Below are positions 9,004 to 19,520 of a stretch of 64,000 bases of DNA, one piece after another; within the stretch, counting starts at the first letter, position 1, and the number at the start of each line of letters is the position of its first letter. The position numbers were made by a program, and so were the translations under genes. Location: NCBI RefSeq assembly GCF_001224225.1, contig NZ_CUEE01000006.1, positions 1-64,000 of the forward strand. The letters run 5' to 3'. The notes under the pieces were generated by a model. It was given only the letters and a program-made list of their open reading frames with translations. It searched no databases and was not told the origin of the DNA. The stretch comes from Staphylococcus borealis (GTDB taxonomy: Bacteria > Bacillota > Bacilli > Staphylococcales > Staphylococcaceae).

Positions 9004-10470
9004 TTACACGAATACCTTTTGTTTTAAGAAGTGATCTACTGATTGAGCAACGCCACGCCCTTCTTTAATTGCCCAAACTACCAAACTCTGACCTCTTCGC
9101 GCATCTCCAGCGGCAAAAATCTTTTCTTTATTAGTACGATAGTCTTTATCGTTGGCGATAATTTTATTTTGTTGCGTCGCAATATCAAATGACCTTGGGA
9201 CAGTTGGTTCTGTGCCTTCAAAACCGATTGATAAAAGAACTAGATCTGCTGGCCAATGTCTTTCAGTACCATTTACAACAACCATTCCTTCTGGTGTTTC
9301 TTCTAAAATTTGTGTGTATACACCACGAACATTACCAATGTGATCTACATCGTACCGCATTGTTTGAACACCATAGGCACGCGGTTCTCTACCGAAACGT
9401 GCTTCATATTCTTTGTGTGCATAATCCATTTTGAAGACAGGTAATGCCAATGGCCATGACGTATTACTTTCAAATGCGATTTCTTCAGGTGCTTTTGTAT
9501 ATTTGTTGAATTGTACTATTGACTTACAATTCTCACGTAATGCGGTAGCGACACAGTCTGCACCAGTGTCACCAGCACCAATAATGATGACGTTTTTCCC
9601 TTTAGCCGTTATTGTTGGTTCATCTATTTCACCATTTAATAACTGAGTCTGTTCAGTTAAATAATCCATAGCAAAGTGTATCCCTTGGCCCATGCGCCCT
9701 TCTAATGGTAAGTCGCGCGCTTTTTGAGCACCCGTACATAAGATAATAGCGTCATACGTCTGCTCTAATGTTTCACGTGATATATCTACACCAATGTTGG
9801 TATTCGTCTTAAAGGTAATACCCGCTTCTTTCATTAATGCGATACGACGACGTACAACCTCTTTATCTAATTTCATATTTGGAATACCATACATGAGTAA
9901 GCCACCCGCTTCAGCAGCTCTTTCAAACACTGTCACTTGGTACCCCTTATAATTGAGCTCTTCTGCAGCAGTAAGACCGGCTGGACCGCTTCCTACAATT
10001 GCTACAGATTGTTCTAATCGTCGCTTAGGATATTTAGGCTTAACCCACCCGTGTTCATAGGCTTCGTCAATAATCGTACGCTCAATACCTTTAATGGCAA
10101 CTGATTCACGATTAATTTTCATAACACAAGACTGTTCACAAGGTGCTGGACAGACACGTCCCGTAAATTCAGGAAAATTATTTCTTTCACTCAATCGATG
10201 ATAGGCAGACTCAAAATCTTGTCGATAAACTAAATCATTCCATTCAGGGATATAGTTACCGATTGGACAACCAATAGTTTCTCGCCCAAAAGGAAGACCT
10301 GTTTGACAAAATGGTGTCCCACAGTCCATACATCGTGCACCTTGAATGGACGCTTCTTCACGAGAAAATCGCTGTTGAAAAGCATCATGATGCTTCAAAC
10401 GATCAACTAAAGACAGTTCAGATAATGATTGCTTTTCATATTTCATAAATCCCTTAAATTCCCCCATCAC
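9004..10470 (-). CDS. gltD: Glutamate synthase small subunit (NADPH)
   Basis: 488 residues. It passes electrons from NAD(P)H through FAD and iron-sulfur clusters to the large subunit, which makes glutamate from glutamine and 2-oxoglutarate. Cysteine clusters CMDCGTPFCQ and CPIGN (about 42-70) and CPAPCEQSC (about 108-116) bind the clusters. Two dinucleotide-binding motifs follow (VGSGPAGL about 156 and IGAGDTGADC about 297), then the C-terminal AAGDARRGQSLVVWAI. It lies 15 bp downstream of gltB, so the two form one operon. Confidence 0.95.
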   Translation of the reverse strand: MMGEFKGFMKYEKQSLSELSLVDRLKHHDAFQQRFSREEASIQGARCMDCGTPFCQTGLPFGRETIGCPIGNYIPEWNDLVYRQDFESAYHRLSERNNFPEFTGRVCPAPCEQSCVMKINRESVAIKGIERTIIDEAYEHGWVKPKYPKRRLEQSVAIVGSGPAGLTAAEELNYKGYQVTVFERAAEAGGLLMYGIPNMKLDKEVVRRRIALMKEAGITFKTNTNIGVDISRETLEQTYDAIILCTGAQKARDLPLEGRMGQGIHFAMDYLTEQTQLLNGEIDEPTITAKGKNVIIIGAGDTGADCVATALRENCKSIVQFNKYTKAPEEIAFESNTSWPLALPVFKMDYAHKEYEARFGREPRAYGVQTMRYDVDHIGNVRGVYTQILEETPEGMVVVNGTERHWPADLVLLSIGFEGTEPTVPRSFDIATQQNKIIANDKDYRTNKEKIFAAGDARRGQSLVVWAIKEGRGVAQSVDHFLKQKVFV

Positions 10471-10485
10471 AGACCACTCCTTTCT

Positions 10486-13400
10486 TTAATAAATCACTGC
10501 TGGTTGTAATTCTTTGTCAATTGCCGTACGGTCATCGTAAAATGCTGCTAGTTTAGCTTCATCTATTTGTAGTAAATTACGATTTTGTAATTCAATTTTT
10601 TGCATCATTAGTTCGTAATCTTTTGGAATTACTTTGACAACTTTATCTGCCACATGTGCAAAATCATTTAAAATTGCTGCTGCTTTTGTACTTTGTGTAT
10701 AGTGGTAGTGCTCTTCTAACATAGCTTTAAGTAACGTTTTCTCCTCATTATGCGTCACTTCCTTAAACGCTAAGGTTGGCAATTGATCCTTATGTTTAAA
10801 TGATTCAATATCACTTGGAAATACATAACAAACACCACCACTCATGCCTTGACCAAAGTTCTTACCAACATCCCCTAAGTTGACGACATGTCCTCCGGTC
10901 ATATATTCCAAACCGTGATCACCGATACCTTCGACAACCACATCAACTCCACTATTTCGAATACAGAAGCGTTCGCCAGCGCTACCATTAATAAAGGCTT
11001 TACCTTTTGAAGCGCCATAGAAGCATACATTTCCAGCTATAATTTCACGTTCCCGCTGTTTATTTGGCGCTTTAACAACAACTATACCGCCTGATAAACC
11101 TTTACCAACGTAATCATTTGCATCGCCTGTATGTTGAATTAACAATCCTGACGGTGCGAATGCTGCTAAACTCTGTCCTGCATGTCCATGCGTTTCAGCT
11201 ACAATAGTTGCTTCTGGTAAGCCATTAGCACCGTGTTGCTGTGTAATATAGCTTCCTGTAATAACCCCTACATCTCGTTGTTCATTATTAATCACATAGT
11301 TCCCTTTAAATACTTCTCCATCCTCAATACTTTGTTTAGCATCTTTATAAAGATAATTTAAATCGAAACCGATATCTAAATGATGATTTTGATTGATTTC
11401 TTTTGCGTTAGGCCCATCAACTGAATCCAATAACTTTTCGATGTCCAATGTTGCTGCTTTCGAACGTTCATCGATTCGACTTGAACGTTGTAACAAATCG
11501 GTACGTCCGATCAATTCTTCAACCGTTCTTAATCCTAATGAAGCTAAGACCTCTCTTAACTCTTCAGCAATAAAATGCATAAAGTTAACAACGTGGTCAG
11601 CCTTACCTCTAAATAGTGCTCTCAAATCTTTATTCTGTGTCGCAATACCTACTGGGCATGTATCATTATGACAAACACGCATCATGATGCACCCTAAAAC
11701 AACTAATGGCGCAGTCGCAAATCCAAATTCTTCAGCACCTAATGCACATGCTAGCGCCACATCCCTACCCGTCATCAACTTACCATCTGTTTCTAAGCGG
11801 ACACGGCTACGTAAATGATTTAATTTCAATGTTTGATGTGTTTCAGCTAAGCCAAGTTCCCAAGGCAACCCAGCGTGTTGAATACTTGTCTTAGGTGATG
11901 CACCTGTACCTCCGTCATATCCACTCACGACAATTTTATCTGCAAATGCTTTAGCAACACCTGATGCAATGGTTCCGATCCCTGTTTTTGAAACTAATTT
12001 AACTGCTACGTCTGCATTTCTATTCGCGTTCTTTAAATCATGAATAAGTTGCCCCAAATCTTCAATTGAATAAATATCATGATGAGGCGGTGGTGAAATC
12101 AACCCAATACCTGGCGTTGAACCACGTGTTTCAGCGATCCATGGATAAACTTTCGTTCCAGGTAACTGTCCACCTTCACCCGGCTTAGCACCTTGAGCAA
12201 CTTTAATTTGTAACTCTTTTGCATGTTGTAAGTACTCGCTCGTTACACCAAAACGCCCTGAAGCCACTTGCTTAATCGCACTTGATAACACACTACCATC
12301 CGCTTGAATTTCATACCGTTTGGGATTTTCGCCACCTTCACCACTGTTACTTTTACCACCAAGACGATTCATGGCTTGGGCCAATGTTTGATGCGCTTCT
12401 TCAGAAATAGAACCGTAACTCATCGCACCTGTATTAAAACGTTTAACAATGGTTTCTACTGGCTCAACCTCACTAATATGAACCGGTCGCTGTGCTTTAA
12501 ATTCTAATAAATCACGTAAATGATCGTTTCTTTGATCATGTACAGCATTAGAAAAAGCTTTAAACTGTGTATAGTCATTCTCACGACATGCATGTTGTAA
12601 CAAGTGTATAGTTGTAGGATTAAATACGTGATGTTGACCTTGTTGGCGCCACTGGAAGACACTTCCCGAATCAAGGTACTCATTATGTCTTTGTTGACGC
12701 ATTTTATTCTCTACGTCAATTTGTTGAATACTTAACCCTGATAATTTGGATTGCGTTCCAGTAAAATAAGCATCAATTACATCTTGAGATAAACCAACCG
12801 CTTCAAAGATTTGAGCCCCTTGATAACTTTGAACAGTTGAGATACCCATTTTCGCCATCACCTTAATAACACCTTCTGATAGAACACGTGTGTAAGTTTC
12901 AACATTATCTGAAAGCGTGCCTTCTAAACGATGTGTTTCAGTTAAATGGGCAATAGTTTGTTGTGCTAAATATGGAATGACCGCATTCGCACCATATCCT
13001 AATAAACATGCCACATGGTGTACCTCACGCGTTTCACCAGATAGCGCTACTAAGCTCGTATCCATGCGTAAACCTTCTCTTATCAATAACTGGTGAATAT
13101 GACTGATAGCTAGAAGTATTGGCATAGCGTAGTGTTGTTTCGATGCCTCATCCTCAATATGACAATCAATGAGTCCACTATCATCTAGGACTAATATCGT
13201 ATAACCTTCTCGTGTAGCTTGTATTGCAGCGTCACCTAATCTTTCCAATGCCGCTTCAAGATGATCTTGATACAGTGTAGACAAGTGTTTCACGTTAAAC
13301 TTACTTTGTTTAATCCTATTGAGTTGCGTTAGAGTCAAGACCGGTTTCGCTAATTGAATACGATCCAATACCGTTTCATCCGGATGGAATAAGTTACCTT

Positions 13401-15015
13401 CTCCACCTAAATATGATAATTCACTCGTTACAATCTTTTCACGATAGGCATCAATAGGCGGATTGGTTACTTGCGCAAATAACTGTTTAAAGTAATTAAA
13501 TAATGATTCTGGTCTCTCGTTTAATACGGCAAGTGGTGCATCATACCCCATCGCACCGATTGGATCTTTCTTACCTTTCACTAACTCAGCCATATATTTA
13601 TATATATCTTCTTTGGTATATCCAAATTGACGTTGTAACTTAAATAATATCTTGTGATTCAATGAAGGCTGGCGATAGGTTTGCGTTTCTAATTGTAAAT
13701 CTATTTTATTGTTATCTAACCACTTCTTATAAGGATATTGACTGGCAATACGCGCTTTCAACTCATTATTTTCAATCACTTGACGTGACTCAAAATCTAC
13801 AAGAAGTAACTTTCCAGGATTAAGTTGTCCTTTGTAAGCAACATTGTCTTCTGGTACATCCACAACACCTACTTCAGATGAAAAGACAATAAAATTATCT
13901 TTTGTAATTGTATAGCGACCTGGTCGTAATCCATTACGGTCAGTTAATGCACCAATTTTATCTCCATTACAGAACGAAATCATCGTTGGACCATCCCATG
14001 GTTCCATCAAATAACTATAAAATTCATAGAACGCACGAACATTCGCATCATTTTCTTTGTTATATAACCATGGTTCAGGGATAAGCAACATCGCAGCTTC
14101 TTCAGGTTCCATTGCCAATGATAGAAATTCTAGCGCATTGTCTACAATTGCTGAATCACTTCCATCTTCATCAACAATGTTCTGTATTTTACTATGCTCT
14201 TCGCCAAATAATGTTTGAATTAATTGTCTTTGACGTGCTCTCATCCAATTCACATTACCTTTAATTGTATTGATTTCACCATTATGCATTAATAAACGAT
14301 TGGGATGTGCACGTTTCCAACTCGGAAAAGTGTTTGTACTAAATCTTGAATGTACTAAACCTAACTTAGATTGATAATCTTCATGATTTAAATCTAAATA
14401 TAATTTTTTTATTTGATCTGAGCGTAACCACCCCTTATATACAATCGTCTTATGGGATAAGCTTGTAAAATAAAGACCTAAGTCTTGCTGTTCAGCATAT
14501 TGTTCTATTTGCTTTCTTGCTATATATAATGGTTTAACCGGCGTTGCAACTGATCGAATATCTATAAACACTTGTTGAATGTGTGGCATTGTAGATGCAA
14601 CATGAGGCGCTATGGCGTTGACATCAACAGGTACATCTCGATAGCCAATTACTTTTAGGCCTTCACTTTGAAAGTAATGATTAAATTGCGATTCGTGTGT
14701 CGTACCTTGTATCTTTTCGTTAGAGAAAAAAAGACCTACCGCATAATCGCCCTCATTAGGTAAGTCTAAATCGACATGTGCTTCAAAAAATTGAAATGGT
14801 ATTTCGGTCATAATACCTGCACCATCACCTGTTATACCATCTGCACCAACACCACCACGATGGTCAAGTCGACGTAACATTTCAAGTGATTTTTCAATAA
14901 TATCGTGCGACCTTAAATTATTCATGTTTGCGTAGAAACCAATACCGCATGCATCATGTTCCTCACGGTAATCATATAATCCTCTTTTTAATCTTTCATC
15001 AAACATGATGCCCAC
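10486..15015 (-). CDS. gltB: Glutamate synthase large subunit
   Basis: 1509 residues, normal full length. The N-terminal glutamine amidotransferase domain has its catalytic cysteine in HDACGIGF (about residue 22). The mature enzyme normally loses the preceding residues. The central domain, the FMN/2-oxoglutarate-binding barrel with GEGGENPKRY, and the 3Fe-4S cluster cysteines in CIMMRVCHNDTCPVG (about 1105-1119) follow. A C-terminal GXGXG beta-helix domain ends the protein. Divergent from gltC and followed directly by gltD. Confidence 0.96.
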   Translation of the reverse strand: MGIMFDERLKRGLYDYREEHDACGIGFYANMNNLRSHDIIEKSLEMLRRLDHRGGVGADGITGDGAGIMTEIPFQFFEAHVDLDLPNEGDYAVGLFFSNEKIQGTTHESQFNHYFQSEGLKVIGYRDVPVDVNAIAPHVASTMPHIQQVFIDIRSVATPVKPLYIARKQIEQYAEQQDLGLYFTSLSHKTIVYKGWLRSDQIKKLYLDLNHEDYQSKLGLVHSRFSTNTFPSWKRAHPNRLLMHNGEINTIKGNVNWMRARQRQLIQTLFGEEHSKIQNIVDEDGSDSAIVDNALEFLSLAMEPEEAAMLLIPEPWLYNKENDANVRAFYEFYSYLMEPWDGPTMISFCNGDKIGALTDRNGLRPGRYTITKDNFIVFSSEVGVVDVPEDNVAYKGQLNPGKLLLVDFESRQVIENNELKARIASQYPYKKWLDNNKIDLQLETQTYRQPSLNHKILFKLQRQFGYTKEDIYKYMAELVKGKKDPIGAMGYDAPLAVLNERPESLFNYFKQLFAQVTNPPIDAYREKIVTSELSYLGGEGNLFHPDETVLDRIQLAKPVLTLTQLNRIKQSKFNVKHLSTLYQDHLEAALERLGDAAIQATREGYTILVLDDSGLIDCHIEDEASKQHYAMPILLAISHIHQLLIREGLRMDTSLVALSGETREVHHVACLLGYGANAVIPYLAQQTIAHLTETHRLEGTLSDNVETYTRVLSEGVIKVMAKMGISTVQSYQGAQIFEAVGLSQDVIDAYFTGTQSKLSGLSIQQIDVENKMRQQRHNEYLDSGSVFQWRQQGQHHVFNPTTIHLLQHACRENDYTQFKAFSNAVHDQRNDHLRDLLEFKAQRPVHISEVEPVETIVKRFNTGAMSYGSISEEAHQTLAQAMNRLGGKSNSGEGGENPKRYEIQADGSVLSSAIKQVASGRFGVTSEYLQHAKELQIKVAQGAKPGEGGQLPGTKVYPWIAETRGSTPGIGLISPPPHHDIYSIEDLGQLIHDLKNANRNADVAVKLVSKTGIGTIASGVAKAFADKIVVSGYDGGTGASPKTSIQHAGLPWELGLAETHQTLKLNHLRSRVRLETDGKLMTGRDVALACALGAEEFGFATAPLVVLGCIMMRVCHNDTCPVGIATQNKDLRALFRGKADHVVNFMHFIAEELREVLASLGLRTVEELIGRTDLLQRSSRIDERSKAATLDIEKLLDSVDGPNAKEINQNHHLDIGFDLNYLYKDAKQSIEDGEVFKGNYVINNEQRDVGVITGSYITQQHGANGLPEATIVAETHGHAGQSLAAFAPSGLLIQHTGDANDYVGKGLSGGIVVVKAPNKQREREIIAGNVCFYGASKGKAFINGSAGERFCIRNSGVDVVVEGIGDHGLEYMTGGHVVNLGDVGKNFGQGMSGGVCYVFPSDIESFKHKDQLPTLAFKEVTHNEEKTLLKAMLEEHYHYTQSTKAAAILNDFAHVADKVVKVIPKDYELMMQKIELQNRNLLQIDEAKLAAFYDDRTAIDKELQPAVIY

Positions 15016-15107
15016 TCCTTTTGAGAATTTTCAGAAAATTTACTGTTAATAATAATTAATATAATGTAAAATATTTATCTGAACAATATATTAATTAGAT
15101 GACTTAA

Positions 15108-15122
15108 TTCTAAAAATTAGAA
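15108..15122. promoter_or_regulatory. Candidate GltC operator in the gltB-gltC divergent region
   Basis: TTCTAAAAATTAGAA is a palindrome with a 3-bp centre, in the 153 bp between the start codons of gltB and gltC. LysR regulators bind such dyads next to their own divergent gene. No second box was clearly matched, so the assignment is tentative. Confidence 0.4.
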
Positions 15123-15168
15123 CAATCGACAATAAAATGTTATGCGCACAGTAGAAAGGAGCATTCAT

Positions 15169-16056
15169 TTGGAAATTAAACAATTAAAATATTTCGTAGA
15201 AGTTGCACGTCGAGAACACCTCTCTGAAGCAGCACTCGAGTTGAATATTGCCCAATCTGCAATAAGTCGACAAATCACATTGTTAGAACAAGAACTACAA
15301 GTTACTTTATTTAATCGACAAGGGCGAAACATCCATTTAACATCACATGGTAAAGCGTTACTCACTCAGGCGACTCAGATTTTGGAGCAATTAGACGAAA
15401 CAGTAGCGTTATTTCAACAAACTAATCACAAAAATGCGCGCATACTTAATATTGGGTTTGAAGAGAGCTATATTTCTCAAATGATTACTGCCATCATTCA
15501 AGCGTTTGAGCGCCAATATGATAGCATAATTGTTCCTCATATGATGTCATCATCTGAGATTTCTGAAGCGCTATATACTGGTAAAATTGATATTGGATTG
15601 GTCGAAATAAACACGGCTCTTCAGAAGAATGCTAATTTATCACTCAAACCATTATTTGAAGAAACATACCATGTTTATGTGCCTAAAGATGATGTGATTG
15701 CTTTATCTATAAATCCGCCACTAACTCAACTAGCTGAAACACAACTATTTACTTTGAAACCTTTAGCAACAACTATAGAAAGCCGTTTACAACATACTTT
15801 AAAGTTACCAATTCATATCATTGGAACGAAATCCCTAGCACACTATTTACTTAAGCATCACCGTGGCTATGTCATCTTGCCTGATTACTTATCATTGGAG
15901 AATGAGGTGGAGGCATTATGTGATATATCATTAGCGCATACAGAATTAAAACGCTCCTTTTGCGTCGCTTTCAAAAAAGATAATAAAAAAGTAGATATTC
16001 TCAATTTATCGAATTTAATACATCAACTTCTAAGTAAAGTGTCGACATACCATTAA
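15169..16056 (+). CDS. gltC: LysR-family regulator of glutamate synthase
   Basis: About 295 residues starting from TTG at 15169, which has AAAGGAG seven bases upstream and begins in register with the family consensus (EIKQLKYFVEVARREHLSEA). An in-frame ATG at 15142 lies upstream of that ribosome-binding site and is less likely. The N-terminal LysR helix-turn-helix (SEAALELNIAQSAISRQI) is followed by a substrate-binding domain. Divergent orientation next to gltBD is the classic GltC arrangement, activating gltBD according to glutamate/2-oxoglutarate status. Confidence 0.9.
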   Translation: MEIKQLKYFVEVARREHLSEAALELNIAQSAISRQITLLEQELQVTLFNRQGRNIHLTSHGKALLTQATQILEQLDETVALFQQTNHKNARILNIGFEESYISQMITAIIQAFERQYDSIIVPHMMSSSEISEALYTGKIDIGLVEINTALQKNANLSLKPLFEETYHVYVPKDDVIALSINPPLTQLAETQLFTLKPLATTIESRLQHTLKLPIHIIGTKSLAHYLLKHHRGYVILPDYLSLENEVEALCDISLAHTELKRSFCVAFKKDNKKVDILNLSNLIHQLLSKVSTYH

Positions 16057-16178
16057 CAGTATGAGGTGATATGTCATAATTCAAATAGTTACTATTTGAA
16101 TAATACAGTTGAGGAGCGTATAATCACTCTAACTTATTAAAGCGTAGAATTTCGAGTTATAAATGAGGGTTAAATATA

Positions 16179-17300
16179 ATGAATGCACAAAATCGCAACT
16201 ATTTTAGTCATCGTATAATGAATACCATTATTGTAATTATCGGATTATTTATCATCGGCGCCTTTATTTTTACGTTTTTCAATGCACGTTTTTATAACAC
16301 CCCTATCGGTAAAGTGACACATGTAGAAATGAGTAACGCTCACAAAGTCGTTGATGAACAACATAATACCGACTTCAAATACAAACAACATTTAACAATA
16401 GAAATATTAAATGGTAAATATAAAGGTGAATCTACTACGATAGATAATACCTATGTCAAATCGCAAGCAGATTCAGAGCACTTTAGTAAAAATAATAAGG
16501 TCTTAATGCACATTCAAAATAGCCCGAAAGATGCAACGATCTTGGAGAAAAAACGCGATAGTCTTACTGTAGCAATTGTAGGTATATTTATTATGTCCCT
16601 ATTACTGGTTGGACGTAATGTAGGTTTACAGTCTATCCTGTCACTTATCTTTAACACTGGTGCTATTTTAATAGCTATTGCAATCCATGATAAACATCCA
16701 TCTACTAACCTATTCATTCTAATGAGTGTGGCAATCGTGCTGTCTACCATTGTCACGCTATTGCTCGTAACCGGTTGGCATATGCGCACTTGGATCACAA
16801 CAATCGGTACGTTATTAGGTACATTTTTATGTATTGGTATCACTCAAATCATTATTCAATTAACCAATGGAGCTGGCATTAAATATGAAACAATGAGTTT
16901 TCTAACATTACCACCTAAAGATATATTCTTAGCATCCGTGCTTATTGGATCTTTAGGCGCTGTAATGGATGTCGCCATTACAATATCAAGTGGTATGTAT
17001 GAAATCTTACAACGTACGCCTAACATTTCTTTATCGCGTTGGGCTCTAGCAGGTCGCAATATAGGACAAGATATCATGGGCACTATGACAAATATTTTAC
17101 TTTTCTCCTACTTATCAGGAAGTTTGCCAATGTTCCTAATTTATTTAAAAAATGCTAACACATTTACATATACGATTTCGATGAATTGGTCTTTAGAAAT
17201 CGCTCGTGCTATAACAGGTGGTATTGGTATCGTACTCACGATTCCAATTACAATTAGTCTGATGGTTATGTGGATGAAATGGAAGGGTGTGACAAGATGA
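16179..17300 (+). CDS. YibE/F-like family membrane protein (first of pair)
   Basis: 373 residues. An N-terminal membrane anchor (about 13-33) is followed by a soluble stretch (about 40-120) and then a hydrophobic part with about seven membrane segments containing GAVMDVAITISSGMYE (about 266-281), a motif shared with its downstream partner. This is the YibE/F family layout; its biochemical role is not known. It starts after GAGGG. It is translationally coupled to the next gene through an ATGA overlap at 17297-17300. Confidence 0.75.
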   Translation: MNAQNRNYFSHRIMNTIIVIIGLFIIGAFIFTFFNARFYNTPIGKVTHVEMSNAHKVVDEQHNTDFKYKQHLTIEILNGKYKGESTTIDNTYVKSQADSEHFSKNNKVLMHIQNSPKDATILEKKRDSLTVAIVGIFIMSLLLVGRNVGLQSILSLIFNTGAILIAIAIHDKHPSTNLFILMSVAIVLSTIVTLLLVTGWHMRTWITTIGTLLGTFLCIGITQIIIQLTNGAGIKYETMSFLTLPPKDIFLASVLIGSLGAVMDVAITISSGMYEILQRTPNISLSRWALAGRNIGQDIMGTMTNILLFSYLSGSLPMFLIYLKNANTFTYTISMNWSLEIARAITGGIGIVLTIPITISLMVMWMKWKGVTR

Positions 17301-18106
17301 ATGCAGTCGTCCTACTAGCACTCATTTTATTTATTTTAATGCTTATTTTCGGCGGTAAAAAAGGATTAGTTTCATACTTAACGTTATTCCTAAACTTTAT
17401 GATCTTACTAATCAGTATTGTGTTCATTTTATTTGGAACACCTATTTATTTAGTTTCATTAATATTTTGTATCGTCATTGCTGCTTGTAACTTGTTTATT
17501 TTAAATAGTTACAATATTAAAACCAAGGCTGCTTTTATTGCTACAATATTAACTACGATTTTATTAATATTAGGCATTTATTTATCTATAAGTATTGGCC
17601 ATCTACAAGGGTTTACTACGGAACAACAAGATGAAACCTATATTTTTTCAATGAATATCGGTATCGATATGGTTCAATTCTCAGTATTTACGGTTATTTT
17701 AGCTGTTATTGCAGCTGTCATTGACTTAACGATAACGATAAGTTCACCTATGTATGAGCTCAATGAAACCAATCCTAATCTTTCACGCAAAGCATTGTTC
17801 CAGTCAGGTATGCGTGTAGGGAGAGAAATTTTAGCAACTTCTGCCAATACAATATATTTAGCTTATTTTGGGGGTCAATTAACACTATTCTTTTGGTTTT
17901 TCCAATTACATTATTCTTTTGGACACATTATTAACTCAAAGATATTTGCGCAAGAATTCATTTCTATCTTACTCGGTGGAATTGCTGTAGCGATTAGTAT
18001 CCCTATCACAGCATGGATTACTGCATTATTAATAAAGCATCCTAAATTGAGTGCAAAGCCTTCACAAGAAGTTTCACAAACTTCAGAGCAAAACATCAAT
18101 CATTAA
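17297..18106 (+). CDS. YibE/F-like family membrane protein (second of pair)
   Basis: About 269 residues starting at the ATG in the ATGA overlap (17297), preceded by AAGGGTG. About seven membrane segments are visible, with AAVIDLTITISSPMYELN (about 144-161) matching the motif in its upstream partner, so the two look like paralogous halves of a membrane complex. The C-terminal tail is short, polar and Ser/Gln-rich. No substrate can be inferred. A degenerate copy of the dispersed repeat follows about 45 bp downstream. Confidence 0.75.
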   Translation: MNAVVLLALILFILMLIFGGKKGLVSYLTLFLNFMILLISIVFILFGTPIYLVSLIFCIVIAACNLFILNSYNIKTKAAFIATILTTILLILGIYLSISIGHLQGFTTEQQDETYIFSMNIGIDMVQFSVFTVILAVIAAVIDLTITISSPMYELNETNPNLSRKALFQSGMRVGREILATSANTIYLAYFGGQLTLFFWFFQLHYSFGHIINSKIFAQEFISILLGGIAVAISIPITAWITALLIKHPKLSAKPSQEVSQTSEQNINH

Positions 18107-18152
18107 ATTGATAAAACAACAAGTGCTATACAATCTTGAAATAAGTTATCGA

Positions 18153-18190
18153 GATTGGGACAGAAGCCTTTATGAATGCCTTGTCCTACC
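18153..18190 (+). repeat. Dispersed repeat copy 3 (module A only, degenerate)
   Basis: GATTGGGACAGAAGCC ... GCCTTGTCCTACC is a short inverted repeat that shares the TGGGACAGAA start with the other copies. It sits between the convergent 3' ends of the YibE/F pair and the acetyltransferase, and could act as a terminator hairpin. Confidence 0.55.
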
Positions 18191-18246
18191 TCATTTATTT
18201 CATATTGATTGTAATGGCACTTTTTTAATGCGCATATTTATAAAAG

Positions 18247-18711
18247 CTATATGTTCAAATTCATAATATAAACTGGTCGACCTTCTAAACGCGTCTCTCC
18301 AGTTATTGAATATTTGGCTTGTTTATACAACGCCATCGCTTTGTCATTGTCAGTATTTACAGTCAATATTATTTCATTAATATAGGGAAACGTTGCTTTA
18401 ATATAACTTGGTAGTTGTTGAATCACAGCTTTTCCAACACCCTGGCCACGATATCGTGCATCTACACTAAATGAACGGAAAAATATAGCATTTTGATGAT
18501 TGCTATACGGTTTAACCCCTTGACCTTCATGCAAAGTAAAGAAGCCCACACATTGATCATTTAACATAACAAGTGTCGGATGACGCTCATTGTCCCCTTT
18601 AGCCGATGCAATATTATCATTAGGCGTTCGAGTGAATTTTCTATCTTCTGCTAATATTTCAAACCCATTTAATAGTGGTTGATCGTGAATTGAATATGGT
18701 CGTATTTCCAT
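18247..18711 (-). CDS. GNAT family N-acetyltransferase
   Basis: About 154 residues from the ATG at 18711 (AGGGAG lies just upstream); a longer reading from 18744 would overlap the preceding gene by 26 bp. The acetyl-CoA site is RYRGQGVGKAVIQQLPSYI, followed by LTVNTDNDKAMALYKQAKY, the standard GNAT C-terminal motif. The substrate is unknown. It follows a NUDIX hydrolase gene on the same strand, tightly spaced, and is likely co-transcribed with it. Confidence 0.82.
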   Translation of the reverse strand: MEIRPYSIHDQPLLNGFEILAEDRKFTRTPNDNIASAKGDNERHPTLVMLNDQCVGFFTLHEGQGVKPYSNHQNAIFFRSFSVDARYRGQGVGKAVIQQLPSYIKATFPYINEIILTVNTDNDKAMALYKQAKYSITGETRLEGRPVYIMNLNI

Positions 18712-18718
18712 TTTCTCC

Positions 18719-19108
18719 CTACTTTCTCTCTGAAAAGGTCTCAATCCATTTTACAACAGCTGGTGCGATTAAGGTTGTATCAGATTTATCGAACCAACGA
18801 ATATCTGTAATTTCATTATCAATTTTCACACTATCCCAATCAATTTTCTGTTGAACTTTAAATCCATTTAGTTCCGTTAACGTATTCTTTTGTGGGTAAG
18901 CATCCCCAACAACTGTACCTAAATATGTAAAGTCACTTTGTTCGAAAGCCAATTGTAATTCCTCTTTAACTTCTCGTTGTATCGCTTCTAATAGCGTTTC
19001 ACCCGCATCAATTTTACCACCCGGGAAATAATATTTTTCTCTATTTCTTACTTGTACTAATAAGATTTGGTCATTTGTTTCTTCCACTAAACAAACACAT
19101 TTGATCAT
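18719..19108 (-). CDS. NUDIX hydrolase (MutT-like)
   Basis: 129 residues. The NUDIX box is visible as GGKIDAGETLLEAIQREVKE (about residues 31-50) followed by EL, close to the GX5EX7REUXEEXGU pattern. Such enzymes hydrolyse nucleoside diphosphates linked to other groups; the specific substrate cannot be told. First gene of a two-gene unit with the GNAT enzyme. Confidence 0.85.
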   Translation of the reverse strand: MIKCVCLVEETNDQILLVQVRNREKYYFPGGKIDAGETLLEAIQREVKEELQLAFEQSDFTYLGTVVGDAYPQKNTLTELNGFKVQQKIDWDSVKIDNEITDIRWFDKSDTTLIAPAVVKWIETFSERK

Positions 19109-19235
19109 ACCTGCACACCTTTTCTATTAAATGTTTTGTACTTCAAAAATATATGTTAATTTAGTATGATGTTAACATATATTAATATACTAAATGTCCG
19201 TTTAGTGACATTTTGATATTCGGAGGGTATTATTC

Positions 19236-19514
19236 ATGGCAAAGAAATCAAAATTAACACGCGTTTCAAATTTAGTAAGTACTGCAGGCTTTATCGTTGA
19301 TGGTTACAACGGTATTAAATTTGATGCAAAAAATAAAAACCTAGTTTATTTATCTTTAGGCCTAAGTACAGTGGGTACACTTTTAGATTTCGTAGTATCA
19401 ATGAAATCTCCTTACAAATTCCGTAAGTTATTTTCATTCGTTTCATTCATTATTAATGTTACACGCTTAGCTTCAAGTTTCAGAAAAGTTAAAGAAGATT
19501 ATCAATTTCAATAA
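19236..19514 (+). CDS. Small hypothetical membrane-associated protein
   Basis: 92 residues, basic at the N-terminus (AKKSKLTR), with two moderately hydrophobic stretches (about 40-57 and 66-80). I recognise no domain. It has a good ribosome-binding site (CGGAGG) and is flanked by non-coding sequence on both sides, so it is probably a real gene. A dispersed repeat directly follows and probably terminates it. Confidence 0.7.
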   Translation: MAKKSKLTRVSNLVSTAGFIVDGYNGIKFDAKNKNLVYLSLGLSTVGTLLDFVVSMKSPYKFRKLFSFVSFIINVTRLASSFRKVKEDYQFQ

Positions 19515-19520
19515 AATAAA

